Part shown: positions 1 to 10,261 of the stretch, piece after piece | How positions within the stretch are numbered: position 1 is the first letter of the stretch | Layout of the letters: each line of letters begins with the position of its first letter | Assembly: GCA_022410635.1 (NCBI GenBank) | Contig: JAJVDF010000191.1 | Coordinates: forward strand, 268,928-332,927 | Reading direction: 5' to 3' | DNA from: Tretioscincus oriximinensis | Taxonomy: Eukaryota > Chordata > Lepidosauria > Squamata > Gymnophthalmidae | Length of the DNA stretch: 64,000 nucleotides | The notes under the pieces: model-generated | Database searches by the model: none | Seen by the model: the letters and a program-made list of their open reading frames with translations, nothing else | Told to the model about the DNA's origin: nothing | Program-made: the position numbers and the translations under genes

Positions 1-671
1 ACCTTTATTTTTCTAGCTACGCTCCTCGAAAATTCCCTTTTCACCAGATGCTTGCCTTTTAAAAAAGCCCAAATAAAGCCCCCAATAAATGCCATTTGTA
101 GGCCAGATTCCTTTCATCGCACAACCCCCCATGCCTGGACTGGAGCCCCTCCCAGACGATGGAGCCTAGTAGGGTATTTGGGGGGGGGGGGGATAAAATA
201 AACCCCTCCCCCTTTTTATAAAGAGAAACAAAACTGGATTAAAGATGAAAGTCTCTACAGTTTAATTGGGGAGGGGAGGGAGGTGCTCGGTTCTTCCCCC
301 TCCCCCCCAATGATCCGAATATTTCCATGTATACATCTGGACTCTCACAAGACGTTGATCTGGCTGGTGAGAGGATCCGGATCTGTCCACCCCCCCACCC
401 CACCCCCGTCCCCAAACCCCCCCAGACCCCCCCAGACCCCAAATACTCCTTTGCTTTGCTGGTAAACAAAAAAAATCTACACTTTTTGTTCTATGTCTGT
501 GTGTGTGTCGATAGGTAGATATATACACCCATACACATATTCCTTTGCCTTGCCGATAAATAAAAAAAATCTATTAGCAAGCCAAAGGAGTGTTTGGGGG
601 AGAATACAGAAGATACAGTCAGTCTCCATACAATGTATGTGTGTATGTCTATATGTATGTATGTCTATATA
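1..671. other. Unclassified low-complexity DNA, no gene
   Basis: No gene or recognised transposon is visible. The stretch holds a pure G run near 180-193, C-rich runs near 390-440 and TATG/TGTG-rich sequence near 495-675. A direct repeat of about 31 bp (448-478 and 542-572, sharing CCTTTGC-TTGC and AAAAAAAATCT) is the only larger structure. The open frames here are G/C-tract translations. Confidence 0.6.
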
Positions 672-675
672 TGTA

Positions 676-911
676 CAGGGTGCTTCAAAAAAAATATATC
701 CACACTTTGAACCTCCATAGAAAATGTATTTACTGTTCTACAAAGTTAGATTTCAGGATTTCCCGATTTGAACAGTATTAACCTTTGTTATTTACGTTTT
801 ATTTACATTGGACTTTAAGCTTTCTAATTTCCTGAAATTTAACTTCGTAGAACAGTAAATAAATTTTCTANGGAAGTTCAAAGTGTGTATACATTTTTTT
901 GAAGCACCCTG
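676..911. mobile_element. Short inverted-repeat DNA transposon (Tc1/mariner-like MITE)
   Basis: The ends are perfect inverted repeats, CAGGGTGCTTC at 676-686 and GAAGCACCCTG at 901-911. The inversion continues inward for about 90 bp on each side (CACACTTTGAA, AAATGTATTTACTGTTCTA against TAGAACAGTAAATAAATTT), so the element is nearly one long hairpin. TGTA lies on both sides (672-675, 912-915) and contains the TA expected of Tc1/mariner insertions, but the flank is TATG-rich so the match may be chance. There is no transposase frame, so it is non-autonomous. Confidence 0.7.
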
Positions 912-915
912 TGTA

Positions 916-2480
916 TATGTGTATCTTATACATAAAAGCAGCAGCCCCTGGCACAGATCGACGGCCAATAACAACAATAATTATTGTTACTGTATTATTT
1001 TATCGAAGCTTACGCATACACCCAGACNGAAAATCGCTCGTCGGTTTCTGCCGGTTTTGGCTTTCCACCGGCTTTGCTTGGAAGGAAGTAAAAAAAAACA
1101 ACACTTTGAAAAACCTGATTTATTTTTTNAAAAAAATAAATACATAATGAGTGGACTAATCTGATTTTTCTTTTCAAAGGACAAGAGCAGGGGGCCCTCC
1201 AGAAATACCCACACGTCTGACCACTTTCCTCTGTAAAGTGAAAGTGTATAATCTTCCTTTCTTTTCCTGCATATTTTTTTNAAACTTTGTTGCAAACCCT
1301 GAGAACTTGCACAAACCCACACGAATATCCAAATCTTTGCAATATTCTCTTGCGTTAACAAAAAATCAGCTACGTTCTTTGCAACGCAAGAGCTTCAATT
1401 TCCCTCTGGTCTCTGCTTTTTCTTGGGGGGGGAACCTGAAAAATAAAGATTCTTTCCACGTCCCCCTTCGCTTCCCCTCTCTCCTCTTCCTCCTCCCTCT
1501 GTATTTTTCTGCTGCAGTCTGCTAAACAACAGCTGGTAGCCATCTTGGAAACTGGGTGGAGTATTCTGCTCCTAGGGCCAGCATAGGGGAAAGGGGCCGC
1601 TTTAAAAGGCTTGCTGTCAAGGTCTCCTTTGCTTTGCTTTCCAGATCTCAGAATTCTTCCTTTTTTTCCTTTTCAATTTTTTGTTTTTACCTTCGAGCTG
1701 AAAGCGTGCAAAGAGCCACAGATCCAGCCTTTGGCTGCCCTCGGGTCCTTCTACGCTGACCGTCTTGGGACTTCGTCTTCTCTCTTTTTCCCTGATGCTT
1801 GAATTTATATATTTTTAAAACACGAGTAAATGAAAGTTGGTTTTGTTCTAATGCTGGATTTTCTACGTTCCTTGGAGTGGGGGGGGGGGGTTTCTACGTG
1901 GGAGTAAATCCATGTGGGCTTTGCAGTGTTTGGAACGGGGGGGGGGGATCAGACTACTCGGAAGTAAATTCCATTACGTTCAATGGGATTTACTTTCAGG
2001 GAAGTTGAGTAAGGGATTTAGGCCCTGGGGGGACAAGATAGACGGAAGGTATTTTGAAGTAGTTTTTTTTTATTAACCCACTAATACTTTTCTGAACTGC
2101 AGATTATCGGGTTGTTTTTCTTTCACGTTGGTTTCCTCTGGGTTACATTTTCATCCTCAAGCACGACATTGTAAGTTTGCTACCTAAAAAATGCAATTTC
2201 TGACCCAAAGGCTGCATGCTATTTTGTTTTGCAAGAGTCACCTTTGGTTTAAATTGCAAGATGAGGAAACCCAGCCTTGTACATAGGCTCAGACGTAGCT
2301 GTTACTGTCTTTGGAATTAGGTGCTGCTTATATACATGTGTTTGTCAGTGTGAACAGGCACACATGGAGGGATTTGCAAAGTTTTATTGAAATGTCAGAA
2401 GCCTATTCCACAGGGAGCAGCTTCTGGCTGGTTGGGTCCAGACACTCCAGTCCAGTTCAGTGGGTAAAGAACAAGCTTCA
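916..2480. other. Unclassified DNA, no gene seen
   Basis: No domain-bearing frame or recognised retroelement is visible. There are G runs at about 1878-1888 and 1937-1946. Two neighbouring segments (1898-1916 and 1961-1997) carry the motif GGAGTAAAT or GGAAGTAAATTCCATT; the second has the inverted pair AGTAAATTCCATT and AATGGGATTTACT. That motif resembles a common dispersed squamate repeat, whose class I cannot name. Confidence 0.5.
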
Positions 2481-2489
2481 TTTTATTTT

Positions 2490-2976
2490 TATGGGGTTTC
2501 TTCCTTCCTTCCATTTCTCTTTAATTTTTTTTCTTTTTCCTTTTTTCTTGCCTTCTTTCTATTTGTTATGTTCGTTATCTTCTTTCCTTCTTCCTTTTTT
2601 GTTCTTCAGTCTTTTTCCTTACTTACTTACTTATTTTTGTTCTCCAGTCTTTTTCCTTCCTTCCCTCTTTCCTTCCCTCCTTCCTCCCTTCCTTATTTTT
2701 GTTCTCCAGTCTTTTTCCTTCCTTCCNTCCTTCCTCTCTATCTTCCTTCCATCCTTCCTTACTTTTGTTCTCCAGTCATTTTCCTTTCTTCCTTCCTTCC
2801 CTCCTTCTCTCTTTCTTTCTTCCTTACTTTTGTTCTCCAGTCTTTTTCCTTCCTTCCCTCCTTCCTCTCTTTCTTTCTTTCTTCCTTACTTTTGTTCTCC
2901 AGTCTTTTTCCTTCCTTCCTTCCTTATTTTTGTTCTCCAGTCTTATTCCTTCCTTCTCTCCTTCCTCAGAGAATAA
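2490..2976. repeat. TTCC-rich array with embedded minisatellite tag
   Basis: This is a pyrimidine tract of CTTCC/CTTT units interrupted at least seven times by the tag TTGTTCTCCAGTCTTTTTCC (or close variants) near 2599, 2637, 2698, 2765, 2830, 2889 and 2930. The spacing of about 40-67 bp shows a compound tandem unit rather than a plain microsatellite. Three overlapping frames of 97-221 codons are low-complexity Ser/Phe/Leu/Pro translations with no coding value. Confidence 0.85.
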
Positions 2977-3990
2977 ATTACTCAAGATCTAGAAAAGATA
3001 ATTCTCCTTTTTGCGCTATTACTTCTACAAAGGTCATTCTAACCTTGAAGCAAAGTCTCTTTTCCTCCCCCCCACCCCAGCATCTCAAATGTTTTCACCT
3101 TCCAGGTTCCAGAATGAGATGAAGTTTGGTGCCACAATTCACAGAGGGGCCCTCATTGCTAAGACACAACATTCCTTTTTTGGACTCCTGATTATTATTA
3201 TTTTAGCTTCAAAACAACGACCTTATTATATTACAAGTTGAGTTATTCTTTTGCTGAGTGTAATGNCAACACAGGGAAAGCGGCCCACAGGTTCCTCCAT
3301 CTGCATTCAAATTTAAGTGCACAATAAAACCTTGATTAAATAAACTGTGGAATCATTTTACAGCTCTCCTCTTAACACGTTTACGGCCCTCATCCCCAGT
3401 TTTGTTCCATGTGTGGCAGATCTGCTGAAAAGAAGTAACATTTTCTGGACCCANGGAGGTCATTCTGGAAAACAACCCAGAATGCTTTGGAAGTTATCTT
3501 TATAGCCCTTTCCTTGGCAAATATTATATATATCTTTTGAGATCTTTTTCCATGCAGCTAAGATTAAAATTTTGGGTTGTGTTTGCTCAGAAATAAATCT
3601 CCAAAGGCAGATGCAACCCTCAGGTGAATGTATCTTGGCATTTCAGACTTGGAGACAGAACTTGGGGATTTATTTTCTATTTTCAAATAAAAGACTGTCC
3701 TTGTCTTACAGACATTAAAGGGAGCAGAAAGGCATAGAGGACTCTTTCCCCCCTCTCTCTCCCTCCTTCCCCATCACAGACATTTTTTTATGATAAAACT
3801 TTCATGCACAAGATCAAAGGAGCAGCTGTCTTGTTTTCTTGCTTGAAAAAGCTGCCTAGTTTGATCTTGGCTGTATACTACAAAGTGTGGACACACACAC
3901 ACAACCTCCATATATTGCCCCAGCCTTCTTCATTTGGCTTCCACCAAATTTGTGGACACCCNCCCCCCCATGACTGAGTTTTGATTAGGG
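2977..3990. other. Unclassified DNA, no gene seen
   Basis: The composition is AT-rich and single-copy-looking, with a short C run near 3067-3078 and a CA run near 3891-3901. I find no repeat shared with the rest of the window and no convincing coding frame. Confidence 0.5.
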
Positions 3991-4011
3991 GTATGCATTT
4001 TAATTTGCCAA

Positions 4012-4197
4012 CAAAAGATTTGTATAGTTACGGAGTTATGGTTTCCCCAGCGGTCACATATAGCCTGGAGAGCTGGACCATAAAGAAGACTGACCATCAA
4101 AGAACCAATGTATTTTGGAGACGTCTCTGGAGAATTCCTTGGGGTGAAGAGAGATCAAATCAAGTCAATGCTAAAGGGAATCCACCCCTGATGTTGA
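4012..4197 (+). mobile_element. RTE/BovB-like LINE fragment (RT C-terminal part)
   Basis: The frame around 4012-4195 reads SYGVMVSPAVTYSLESWTIK, then an R/W-rich stretch ending in WRRLWRIPWGEERSNQ. This is the familiar pattern of the RTE/BovB reverse transcriptase C-terminal region (a YG-V-SESWT-KK motif followed by RLLR-PW-RRSNQ). The copy is 5'- and 3'-truncated. It probably belongs with the BovB-like piece at 5150-5500, the intervening SINEs and MITE having been inserted later. Confidence 0.75.
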
Positions 4198-4204
4198 TTA
4201 CATC

Positions 4205-4295
4205 TTACAAGGGTGGGTCTGGTAGCACCTTAAGAGAAGGAAAAGCAGCATGAACTTTCAGAGATACTTCTTCAGAGGCAGAGATGCCTGGCAAG
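4205..4295 (+). mobile_element. Fragment of a 'TAGCACCTT' foldback-type repeat
   Basis: GGTAGCACCTTAAGAGA, then GCATGAACTTTC and ACTTCTTCAGA, match in order the left arm of the foldback element at 38673-38870 (TAGCAC-TTGAGACTAAC, GGCATAAGCTTTC, CTACTTCTTCAGA). It is diverged and lacks the second arm. Confidence 0.5.
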
Positions 4296-4319
4296 AGTTT
4301 CTCTTAGACTCTCTTTCAA

Positions 4320-4619
4320 GCACGAATGGCTCAGGCGCTAAGGAAACAGTTTCTCGTCTGGGAGGTGCAGTTTGGAAGCCCCTATGTTGCATGTGGGGAG
4401 GGGTGAGATCCTTCCACTAGCCTCTAGCTCTGGCCAACCCAGCTATTCGAAAGCATGAATTGCAAAAAATTGCAACTGACTGCAAGTAGATACATGGGAA
4501 CCACCAGAGCCTGGTGGGGAAGATAGAATGTCAGCCTTCGGGCAAAATATATCCTTGTAAACCACTTTCAGTCCCCTTGAAAGGTGAGAAAAGCAGGGTA
4601 TAAGAACCCAGTTCTTAGA
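4320..4619 (+). mobile_element. tRNA-headed SINE ('CTT-tail' SINE), copy 1
   Basis: The head (4320-4381) has a tRNA-like A box, ATGGCTCAGGCGCTAAGG, and a B-box-like GTTTGGAAGCCC. The body carries shared landmarks: AGCTATTCGAAAGCATGAAT, ACCACCAGAGCCTGGTGGGG, TCAGCCTTCGGGCAAAATAT and the 3' block CACTTTCAGTCC-CCTTGAAAGGTGAGAAAAGC. The tail AAGAACCCAGTTCTT is followed by no long microsatellite here. At least eight further full or partial copies occur in the window. Confidence 0.8.
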
Positions 4620-4637
4620 GATTCACAAAATAAAGGT

Positions 4638-4730
4638 GGCAAAGGGGCTAGTAGCACTTTGAGACTAACAGGAGAAAGGTGGGTGGCATAAGTGGGTGAT
4701 CTGAAGAAGTAGACATGTCTACGAAAGCAG
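4638..4730 (+). mobile_element. Foldback MITE, left arm (split by a SINE)
   Basis: GCAAAGGGGCTAGTAGCACTTTGAGACTAAC, given here as position 4640-4670, continues to GAAGTAGACATGTCTACGAAAGC. It matches the left arm of the intact foldback element at 38673-38870. The partner arm lies at 5057-5140, on the far side of a SINE inserted into the hairpin. Confidence 0.75.
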
Positions 4731-5056
4731 GAACAAATAGCTCCGTCGCTAAGGAATCCATCTCTCACCCTGGAGATGGGGTTTCGAAGCCACATGTCGG
4801 ATGTGGGGAAAGCTGAGCACCTTCCCCTAGCCTGTAGCTCTAGCCAACCCAGCTATTCAAAAGCATGAATTGCAAGAAATTGCAACTGACTGCAAGTAGA
4901 TACATGGGAACCACCGCAGCCTGGTGGGGAAGATAGAATGTCAGCCTTCGGGCAAAATATATCCTTGTAAGCCGCTTTGAGTCCTTTTGAAAAGGTGAGA
5001 AAAGCGGGGTATAAGAACCCAGTTCTCCTTCTTCTTCTCCTCCTCCTCTTCTTCTT
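4731..5056 (+). mobile_element. tRNA-headed CTT-tail SINE, copy 2
   Basis: The tRNA-like head (AGCTCCGTCGCTAAGG near 4739; B-box-like GTTTCGAAGCC near 4781-4791) is followed by the same body landmarks as the copy at 4320 and a tail of CTT/CCT triplets (5027-5056). It sits inside the foldback MITE. It is over 90% similar by eye to copy 1 over the body, so both are moderately young. Confidence 0.85.
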
Positions 5057-5140
5057 CCACCCACTTTTCTCCTGTTAGTCTCAAAATGCTACTAACCCCT
5101 TTGCTGGACTTTCTACTAGACTAACGTGGCTATTTCTCTG
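5057..5140 (-). mobile_element. Foldback MITE, right arm
   Basis: CCACCCACTTTTCTCCTGTT, AGTCTCAAAATGCTACTA and CCTTTGCTGGACTTTCTACT are the inverted complement of 4638-4700 and match 38830-38900. Together with 4638-4730 it reconstructs a hairpin of about 175 bp once the SINE is removed. Confidence 0.7.
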
Positions 5141-5144
5141 GGGA

Positions 5145-5505
5145 GAGAGAAAAAAGGAAGGTGCCGTGAGCAGGTCCACAGCATGATATTTTTCTTGTTA
5201 TTCTCCAAGATGCTATCAGGCCCTTTCCTAGATACTTTGGACCCAGACTTAACACAGCGATTTCTTTGAAATCTGATGTTAATTGGAAAGACAAATCCTG
5301 AAGTAGAAGTTCAAAGATTTTGGGCCACATAATGAGAAGAAGACAGGGTTACCTGGAAAAAAGTCCTGATGCTGGGAAAGATGGAAGGAGAAAGGAGAAA
5401 GAAAGGTTGAGATGGCCAGAAAGTGTTCTGGGAACAACAAACAGGAGTTTGNACATATTTGTGGAAGCAGTAGAGGATAAGGGGGATCAGGTGCGGTGGT
5501 GATGA
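5145..5505 (+). mobile_element. RTE/BovB-like LINE 3' fragment
   Basis: The frame at 5320-5500 reads GHIMRRRQGYLEKSPDAGKD, then GRRKEKERLRWPES. This is the C-terminal RTE/BovB motif GHI-R-LEK-LM-GKIEG-RRRGR-R-RWLD, followed by a degenerate terminus. Upstream (5200-5320) the frame is degraded. One unresolved base lies at 5452. Confidence 0.75.
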
Positions 5506-5511
5506 CAACAA

Positions 5512-5712
5512 CATTTATTTACAACTCTCCCCAAAGGGTGGCACGCACGGCTTTTGTTGCTTTCTCCACAACAGACACTCTGTGAAGTAGGCAAGGCTGA
5601 GAGAGTTCTAAAGAACTGTTACTGTCATTTCATGGAGATGTGTGGAACTGAACTGGGAGACTACCGGATAGGAGTCCAACACTTTAACCACTATATCAAA
5701 CTGGCTCTCATG
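5512..5712 (-). mobile_element. Sauria-type SINE (minus)
   Basis: In reverse the block reads GAGAGCCAGTTTGATATAGTG, then TTAAAGTGTTGGACTCC (tRNA-like A region), a B-box-like AGTTCAGTTCC and a 3' section with CACAGAGTGTCTGTTGTGGA. It matches the better-preserved plus-strand copies at 18991 and 61609. The 3' end lies at about 5512, just beyond the BovB tail. Confidence 0.8.
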
Positions 5713-5924
5713 GGCTGGATATAACTGAATCCAAACACAAATGCATTCTAATATGTTTGCTTCAACTAAAGCAAAGAAACAGATGTGCTAAGCAGGGATA
5801 GAACTGGAATAGAATTTTGGCTTCTAAACAGGTATGAAAAAGTTAAAAGCTGCAGGTCAGAATATAAGTATGAATCCTTTCCTAGAGGAAACCCAAGTTA
5901 TTGCAATCTGGTGCTACCACCTAA

Positions 5925-6552
5925 GGCACAAATGGTGCACCTCAAGAGGGATATTTTGGAACTGGAGAAGATGCAGAAAANGGCAACAAAATGATCAAGG
6001 GTCTGGAGCACCTCCCTTACGAAGTCAGGCTGCAACATCTGGGCCTCTTCAGCCTTGAAAGGCGACGTTTGAGAGGTGATCTGATTGAAGTCTACAAAAT
6101 CATGCATGGGGTGGACAAGGTGAATAGAGAAAAAATGTTTTCTCTATCACACAACACCAGGACCAGAGGGCCCTCCTTGAAACTGTTGGGTAGAAAAGTG
6201 AGAACAGACAAAGGAAAGTATTTTTTCACCCAGAGGGTCATCGGCCTGTGGAATGTACTTCCTGAAGAAGTAGTGGTAGCTAACAGCTTGGATAGTTTCA
6301 AGACAGGACTAGTCAGGTTTATGGACNCCAAGGGTATAAATTGATACTAGGATGGATGTCTGNATGTTGCCTCCGGGATGGAGCAACAGGCAGGACTCCT
6401 GAAATACCATTTGCAGGGAGTCATGAACAGGGGCATTTGTTGCTTTCCTCTGTTCGGACTGCCCAGGTGCATCTGATGGGCCTCTGTGTGACACAGAATG
6501 TTGGACTTGATGGGCTGTGGCCTGATCCAGTATGGCTCTTCTTATGTTTATA
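5925..6552 (+). mobile_element. CR1 LINE 3' end, subfamily A
   Basis: The 3' end of CR1 ORF2 is readable as LEHLPYEVRLQHLGLFSLER, then RRLRGDLIEVYKIMHGVDKV, SLSHNTRTRG, YFFTQRVIGLWNVLPEEVV and SLDSFKTGL, followed by the 3' UTR ending ATGGCTCTTCTTATGTTT at 6552. Only one or two frame breaks lie in this stretch, so it is one of the better subfamily A tails. It is truncated at the 5' side, as is usual for CR1. Confidence 0.92.
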
Positions 6553-6624
6553 GAGGGGAGTGAGCATCCTCTGCCGGCCTCAGCTCCAGTCAGCTATTCA
6601 AAAGAAAGTAGGGTTGCAATCTAC
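6553..6624 (+). mobile_element. CTT-tail SINE, 5' part (split by L1)
   Basis: GAGTGAGCATCCTCTGCC, then CAGCTATTCAAAAG and TTGCAATCTAC match the SINE body. The SINE resumes at 8165 after an inserted L1. The head is missing, apparently replaced by the CR1 3' end. Confidence 0.75.
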
Positions 6625-7150
6625 GTTTTTTTAGAAAAACCTTTATTGATCAGAATTTGCACAAACAACATTATTGAAACTGCTGTAAACAAGTGTGAAA
6701 TATACATGAAATAAACACAACTGCAATCCAAATCTGACTCTTGGTGTAGATTAATCCAACACAAACATACAAGATGGTTGAAACATATGAAAGGCTGACT
6801 ATTGATGCATACCTTCAACAATTATAAAGTGGGCACTGCAGAATTGACCTCGCTTAGCTCTGGACTTGCAAACTATCCAAGCTCATTAGTTTCAAACATT
6901 GTGATAAACGAGTATTACTTGCTCAGGGTCCTGTCCAGAAATAACATGGTAGGGGTGCTTTGCGGCCATAGGGACCTTCTGATCTGAATTGCCCTAAAGA
7001 AGGGGGCCCATTTCTTTTCGAATGAATACTTAGGACTGAACCCTTTCATAAGAAGGAGTTGCTCATGAATAAACTCATTGAAGATCAGGGACCAAATTGT
7101 TTTTAACCAAATTGCAGTTTTCCAGCGCATGNCAATTTCTAGTTTTCCTG
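6625..7150 (-). mobile_element. L1 LINE 3' segment
   Basis: On the minus strand the tail (A-rich, 6626-6650) precedes a decayed frame with KTAIWLKTIWSLIFNEFIHE near 6990-7140. That pattern resembles the far C-terminus of L1 ORF2. It continues at 7753-8164, where the cysteine motif is preserved. The copy has several stops. Confidence 0.6.
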
Positions 7151-7752
7151 GGGTTATAAGGCTGATGATTATAATCCTGGGGTGTATTAAGAGGAACATA
7201 GAATCTCAATCTTGTGAAGTAATTATTCCTCTCTAGAGTACTTTGGTAAGAACACACTTTAGAATATCATGTTCAGTTCTGGGGAGGTGGGCAATTTAAA
7301 AAGGACATTGATAAACTAGAGCAAGTTCAAGGAAGGTGTGTGGTTTGGAAACCATGTCCTATGAGGAACAGTTAAAGGATCTGGGGATGTTTAGTCTGCA
7401 AAAGAGAAGACCGAGAGGAGACCTGATGGCTGCCTACAAATATCTGAAGGGCTGTCACAGAGCAGAGTGATCAGCACTGTTCTCATTGGCACATGGAAGG
7501 ACTAGAAACAATGGAATGAAACTGCAAGGGAGGAGATTTAGATTAGATATCAGAAAAATACTTTATAACAGTCAGGGTGATAAACCAGTGGAACAGTTTG
7601 CCACAGGAGGTGGTGAGTTCGCCTTTGCTGGAAGTCTTCAAACAGAGGCTGGACAGTCATCTGTCTGTGATGATTTAATGGAGCCTGCATTGAGCAGGGG
7701 GTTGGACCCGATGACCCTGGAGGTCCTTCCAACTCTACAATTCTATGATTAA
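7151..7752 (+). mobile_element. CR1 LINE 3' end, subfamily B, inserted in L1
   Basis: The element shows CCTGGGGTGTATTAAGAGGA, GTGAAGTAATTATTCCTCTC, TCCTATGAGGAACAGTTAAA, then MKLQGRRFRLDIRK in the ORF and a 3' end of GGAGGTCCTTCCAACTCTAC and ATTCTATGATT (7741-7751), the classic CR1 octamer-like terminus. It is the same subfamily as 40471-41470 (minus). It interrupts an older L1, whose two parts flank it. Confidence 0.88.
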
Positions 7753-8164
7753 TTATTATTTATGTTGCTGTGGTCACCATGAAACAAAAGCAGACATACC
7801 ATGGCTGGAGGAAGACAATCCTTTTGTAATACGCCCCTAATAATAGACTGTATCATCTTCCCAAATTTTGCAACATGGGGACAGTTCCACCAGACATAGA
7901 GATAAACACCCGCTTGTGGGCATCCGTGCCAGCAGACTGGATGATAGGAGTTGAGCATTCTGGAAAGAGAGACGGGGGTTGTACCATTTGTAGAGGATTT
8001 TTAGCAAAAGCTCCCTTTCCGCTTGAGACTTATGTGTGGAAACCCGCTTGCATGGGAACCCTTCTCATCTATTTGAATATTACATTCCTCTACCCAGAAG
8101 GCTTTTAATGAATGTTGTGGGGAAGACCTGGTTTCCAGTAGCATATTATAAACTTTTGACAAGA
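7753..8164 (-). mobile_element. L1 LINE ORF2 C-terminal cysteine region
   Basis: The minus-strand frame at 7749-7958 reads YHPVCWHGCPQAGVYLYVWW, then NCPHVAKFGKMIQ. This is the L1 ORF2 C-terminal CW-C-G-YLH-WW-CP-V-FW motif with some substitutions (His lost, Trp to Gly). Upstream in the element, 7960-8160 carries the preceding KRKGSF region with stops. The L1 is bounded by an imperfect 11-bp target duplication (6614-6624 TTGCAATCTAC, 8165-8175 CTGCAGTCTAC). Confidence 0.78.
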
Positions 8165-8437
8165 CTGCAGTCTACATTTCAAGTAGATTCATGAGTAACA
8201 TCACCAGTCTGGTGGGGAAGGCAGAACAGATGTAAGCCTTCGGGTGAAAATTAACTTCGTAAGCCACTCCTACAATGTTAAAAAAAAACATTCTCCTCCT
8301 TCTTTTCATGTCTTCTTCTTCTTCTTTTTCTTCTTTTTCTTCTTTTTCTTTTTCTTTTTCTTTTTCTTCTTCTTTTTCTTCTTCTTTCTTCTTCTTTCTT
8401 CTTCTTTCTTCTTCTTTCTTCTTCTTCTTCTTCTAAA
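8165..8437 (+). mobile_element. CTT-tail SINE, 3' part, with expanded CTT/CTTTTT tail
   Basis: After the L1 the SINE body resumes (CACCAGTCTGGTGGGGAAGG, GTAAGCCTTCGGGTG), then a pyrimidine array of TTC/TTTTTC units from 8298 to 8437. The array sits exactly where the CTT tail of the SINE should be, so the microsatellite grew from the SINE tail. Confidence 0.78.
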
Positions 8438-9429
8438 AACTGGTTTAAAACTTTACATCATTAATGGATACAGGAGACCTCAATTTTCACCAAATGCAGT
8501 TTCCAGTGCCTGCAGGACCTGTGTGTGTGTGTTTGTCACCTTTTCATACTCATTAAAGATGGAAAGTTTTGTCCTGATTTTTAGGTAGAAATCCCCATAT
8601 ACAGCTAGCCTCGGACTATACAAGCAATCTGGGACCAATTTTTTGCTTGTAAAGCAGGAGGCAATAGAAGCAATATCTTACAACCTAAAACTGAACGCTT
8701 GCAAAGATGTGAGTTCATGAAAGGGGACTTATCTGTTTCAGGCTTTGAGTATTCTTGCAAAATATAAAGTATCTCTAGTACAGTTTGGTGCAACAGCTCA
8801 GACTTAAGCTGCTTTCACACAAGGTTCTCCTACCAGGTTGGTGGGAGCATCGTGGTGGCCCCATTATACAGGGCAACAGGGCTTCGAGTGTCTGCCTGGG
8901 ACCCACATAGGAAAAAGCTCCTTTCTCATGGAAGGAGGGGTTGCTGATTTCTTCAGATATCAGCATGAAATGCCCAGTCCCTGGTATCTGTCATGCCATC
9001 GTGGGGCTTGGATATGGCGAGAGGATCCAGCCAGAACTGCAAAATTGAAGCTTTCTGGCATGCACAGAAGCAGCTTACTGGCGCTCCGTGTGTCCCCTTT
9101 CCCCAGCCGTGCGTGGATTTTTGAGGTAATGTAAANGGATGGGGGATTGCGTTATGCCAGGTTTGGTTTCTGCTCCCCAAAAGATGAAACGATGTAGCTG
9201 TAATCAAATGTCGTCTCTGATGAAACAATGTCCCTGTAAGCAAATGAATTTTTCAACCTTTTTCCATCTGGGTAGAAAAGGGCTTGAGATAAAGACAGCT
9301 AAAAGGGTCCAAACTAAGCTACATCCAATGTTACTTATTCTAGTATTCTTGGATATTTGAGAATAAAGCATTTCTTCATTCCAGAATATCCAGCTATAGC
9401 GGAATAAATAAGTAAAGACTGAATGCAAT
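8438..9429. other. Unclassified DNA, no gene seen
   Basis: No recognisable repeat or coding domain is visible. A segment at 9340-9410 contains two inverted ATTCCAGAATATCC-type motifs and is weakly similar to the inverted-repeat family at 22425. The frames of 60-98 codons on both strands look non-coding. Confidence 0.5.
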
Positions 9430-9431
9430 GT

Positions 9432-9672
9432 TAGACTCTACTGCCTGAGTTTAATGCGATGAGGGGGGAGGGGCCTAGGGGTCTCGCTTACTCTCCTTCC
9501 CCCCTTCATGTTTCTTTTCCCCTCTTCCTGCGTTGTTCCTCCCCCATTCCTGTTACTGGGCTGGGCCAAGTACCTATGGCAACTGCAGCCAACCTGGCCT
9601 TGGTTTTAGGACATTGATGGCATCATCCAAAAATGTCCAATCACAGAGCCTTCAGGAACTATTGTGACACTG
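9432..9672 (+). repeat. Dispersed repeat family X, copy 1
   Basis: This stretch shares an ordered set of landmarks with 37950-38205: CTGCCTGAGTTTAA, TCTTCCTGYGTTGTTC, TGTGCTRGGYTGGG, CATTGATGRCATCA and CAGGAACTATTGTGAC. Similarity is about 70-75% by eye. There are no terminal repeats or open frame. The class is unknown; it could be part of an LTR or an unclassified non-autonomous element. Confidence 0.6.
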
Positions 9673-9673
9673 G

Positions 9674-9675
9674 GA

Positions 9676-9715
<40 letters not shown>

Positions 9716-9770
9716 AAAGATAGATGATTGATAGATGATAGATGGTTGATAGATGATTGATAGATAGATA
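9674..9770. repeat. GAAA then GATA/GATT microsatellite
   Basis: There are about ten GAAA units at 9674-9717, followed by TAGATGATTGATAGATGATA units to 9770. The array directly follows dispersed repeat X. Confidence 0.95.
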
Positions 9771-10261
9771 TCCTTCTTTCAACATAAGAAAAACGCATAT
9801 AATTTAAAGGTCTCCATTCTGCTTTCTGACTGGGTTTTCTTAGTCTCTAACAACTTTGGGTTTTGGAAATCAAAACTCAATGAGAAATTGCTAAGAAGTC
9901 ACTCTAGACAGCTAAGGAAAAGATATATATTTCTGATATGAATCATGGAATTTTATTACAGTCTTTGACAAGACAGACATGAATGTTAGTTTGAGAAAAT
10001 CAATGTTGGTCTAAATATATTTCCCATATTTTATTGTTTCAAATGCCTCTTAAAGCTTTGGAATATCAAGTAACCAAAACANAATTTCAGACACTAGTTG
10101 CTGCTGCTGGCTTTGGATGCAATTTATTTCTGCTCCACATTCATCCACAAAGGTCTATCAACACCCACTTCTGTACATCTGCCACTTCTGTACATCTGTC
10201 GCTAATGCAATCCTAGAGGTGGCTGTCAGTGGATTTCAGGAAATTGCCCGAAAAACTGGAG
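9771..10261. other. Unclassified DNA, no gene seen
   Basis: AT-rich, with a short direct repeat (CACTTCTGTACATCTG) at 10168-10200. No domain or named transposon is visible. Confidence 0.5.

Noticed and set aside
448..572. 31-bp direct repeat near the left edge as a target-site duplication
   Set aside because: No element with recognisable termini lies between the copies; probably slippage in low-complexity DNA.
9330..9420. Possible further copy of inverted-repeat family 2
   Set aside because: Only ATTCCAGAATATCC-type matches are present; too short to support.
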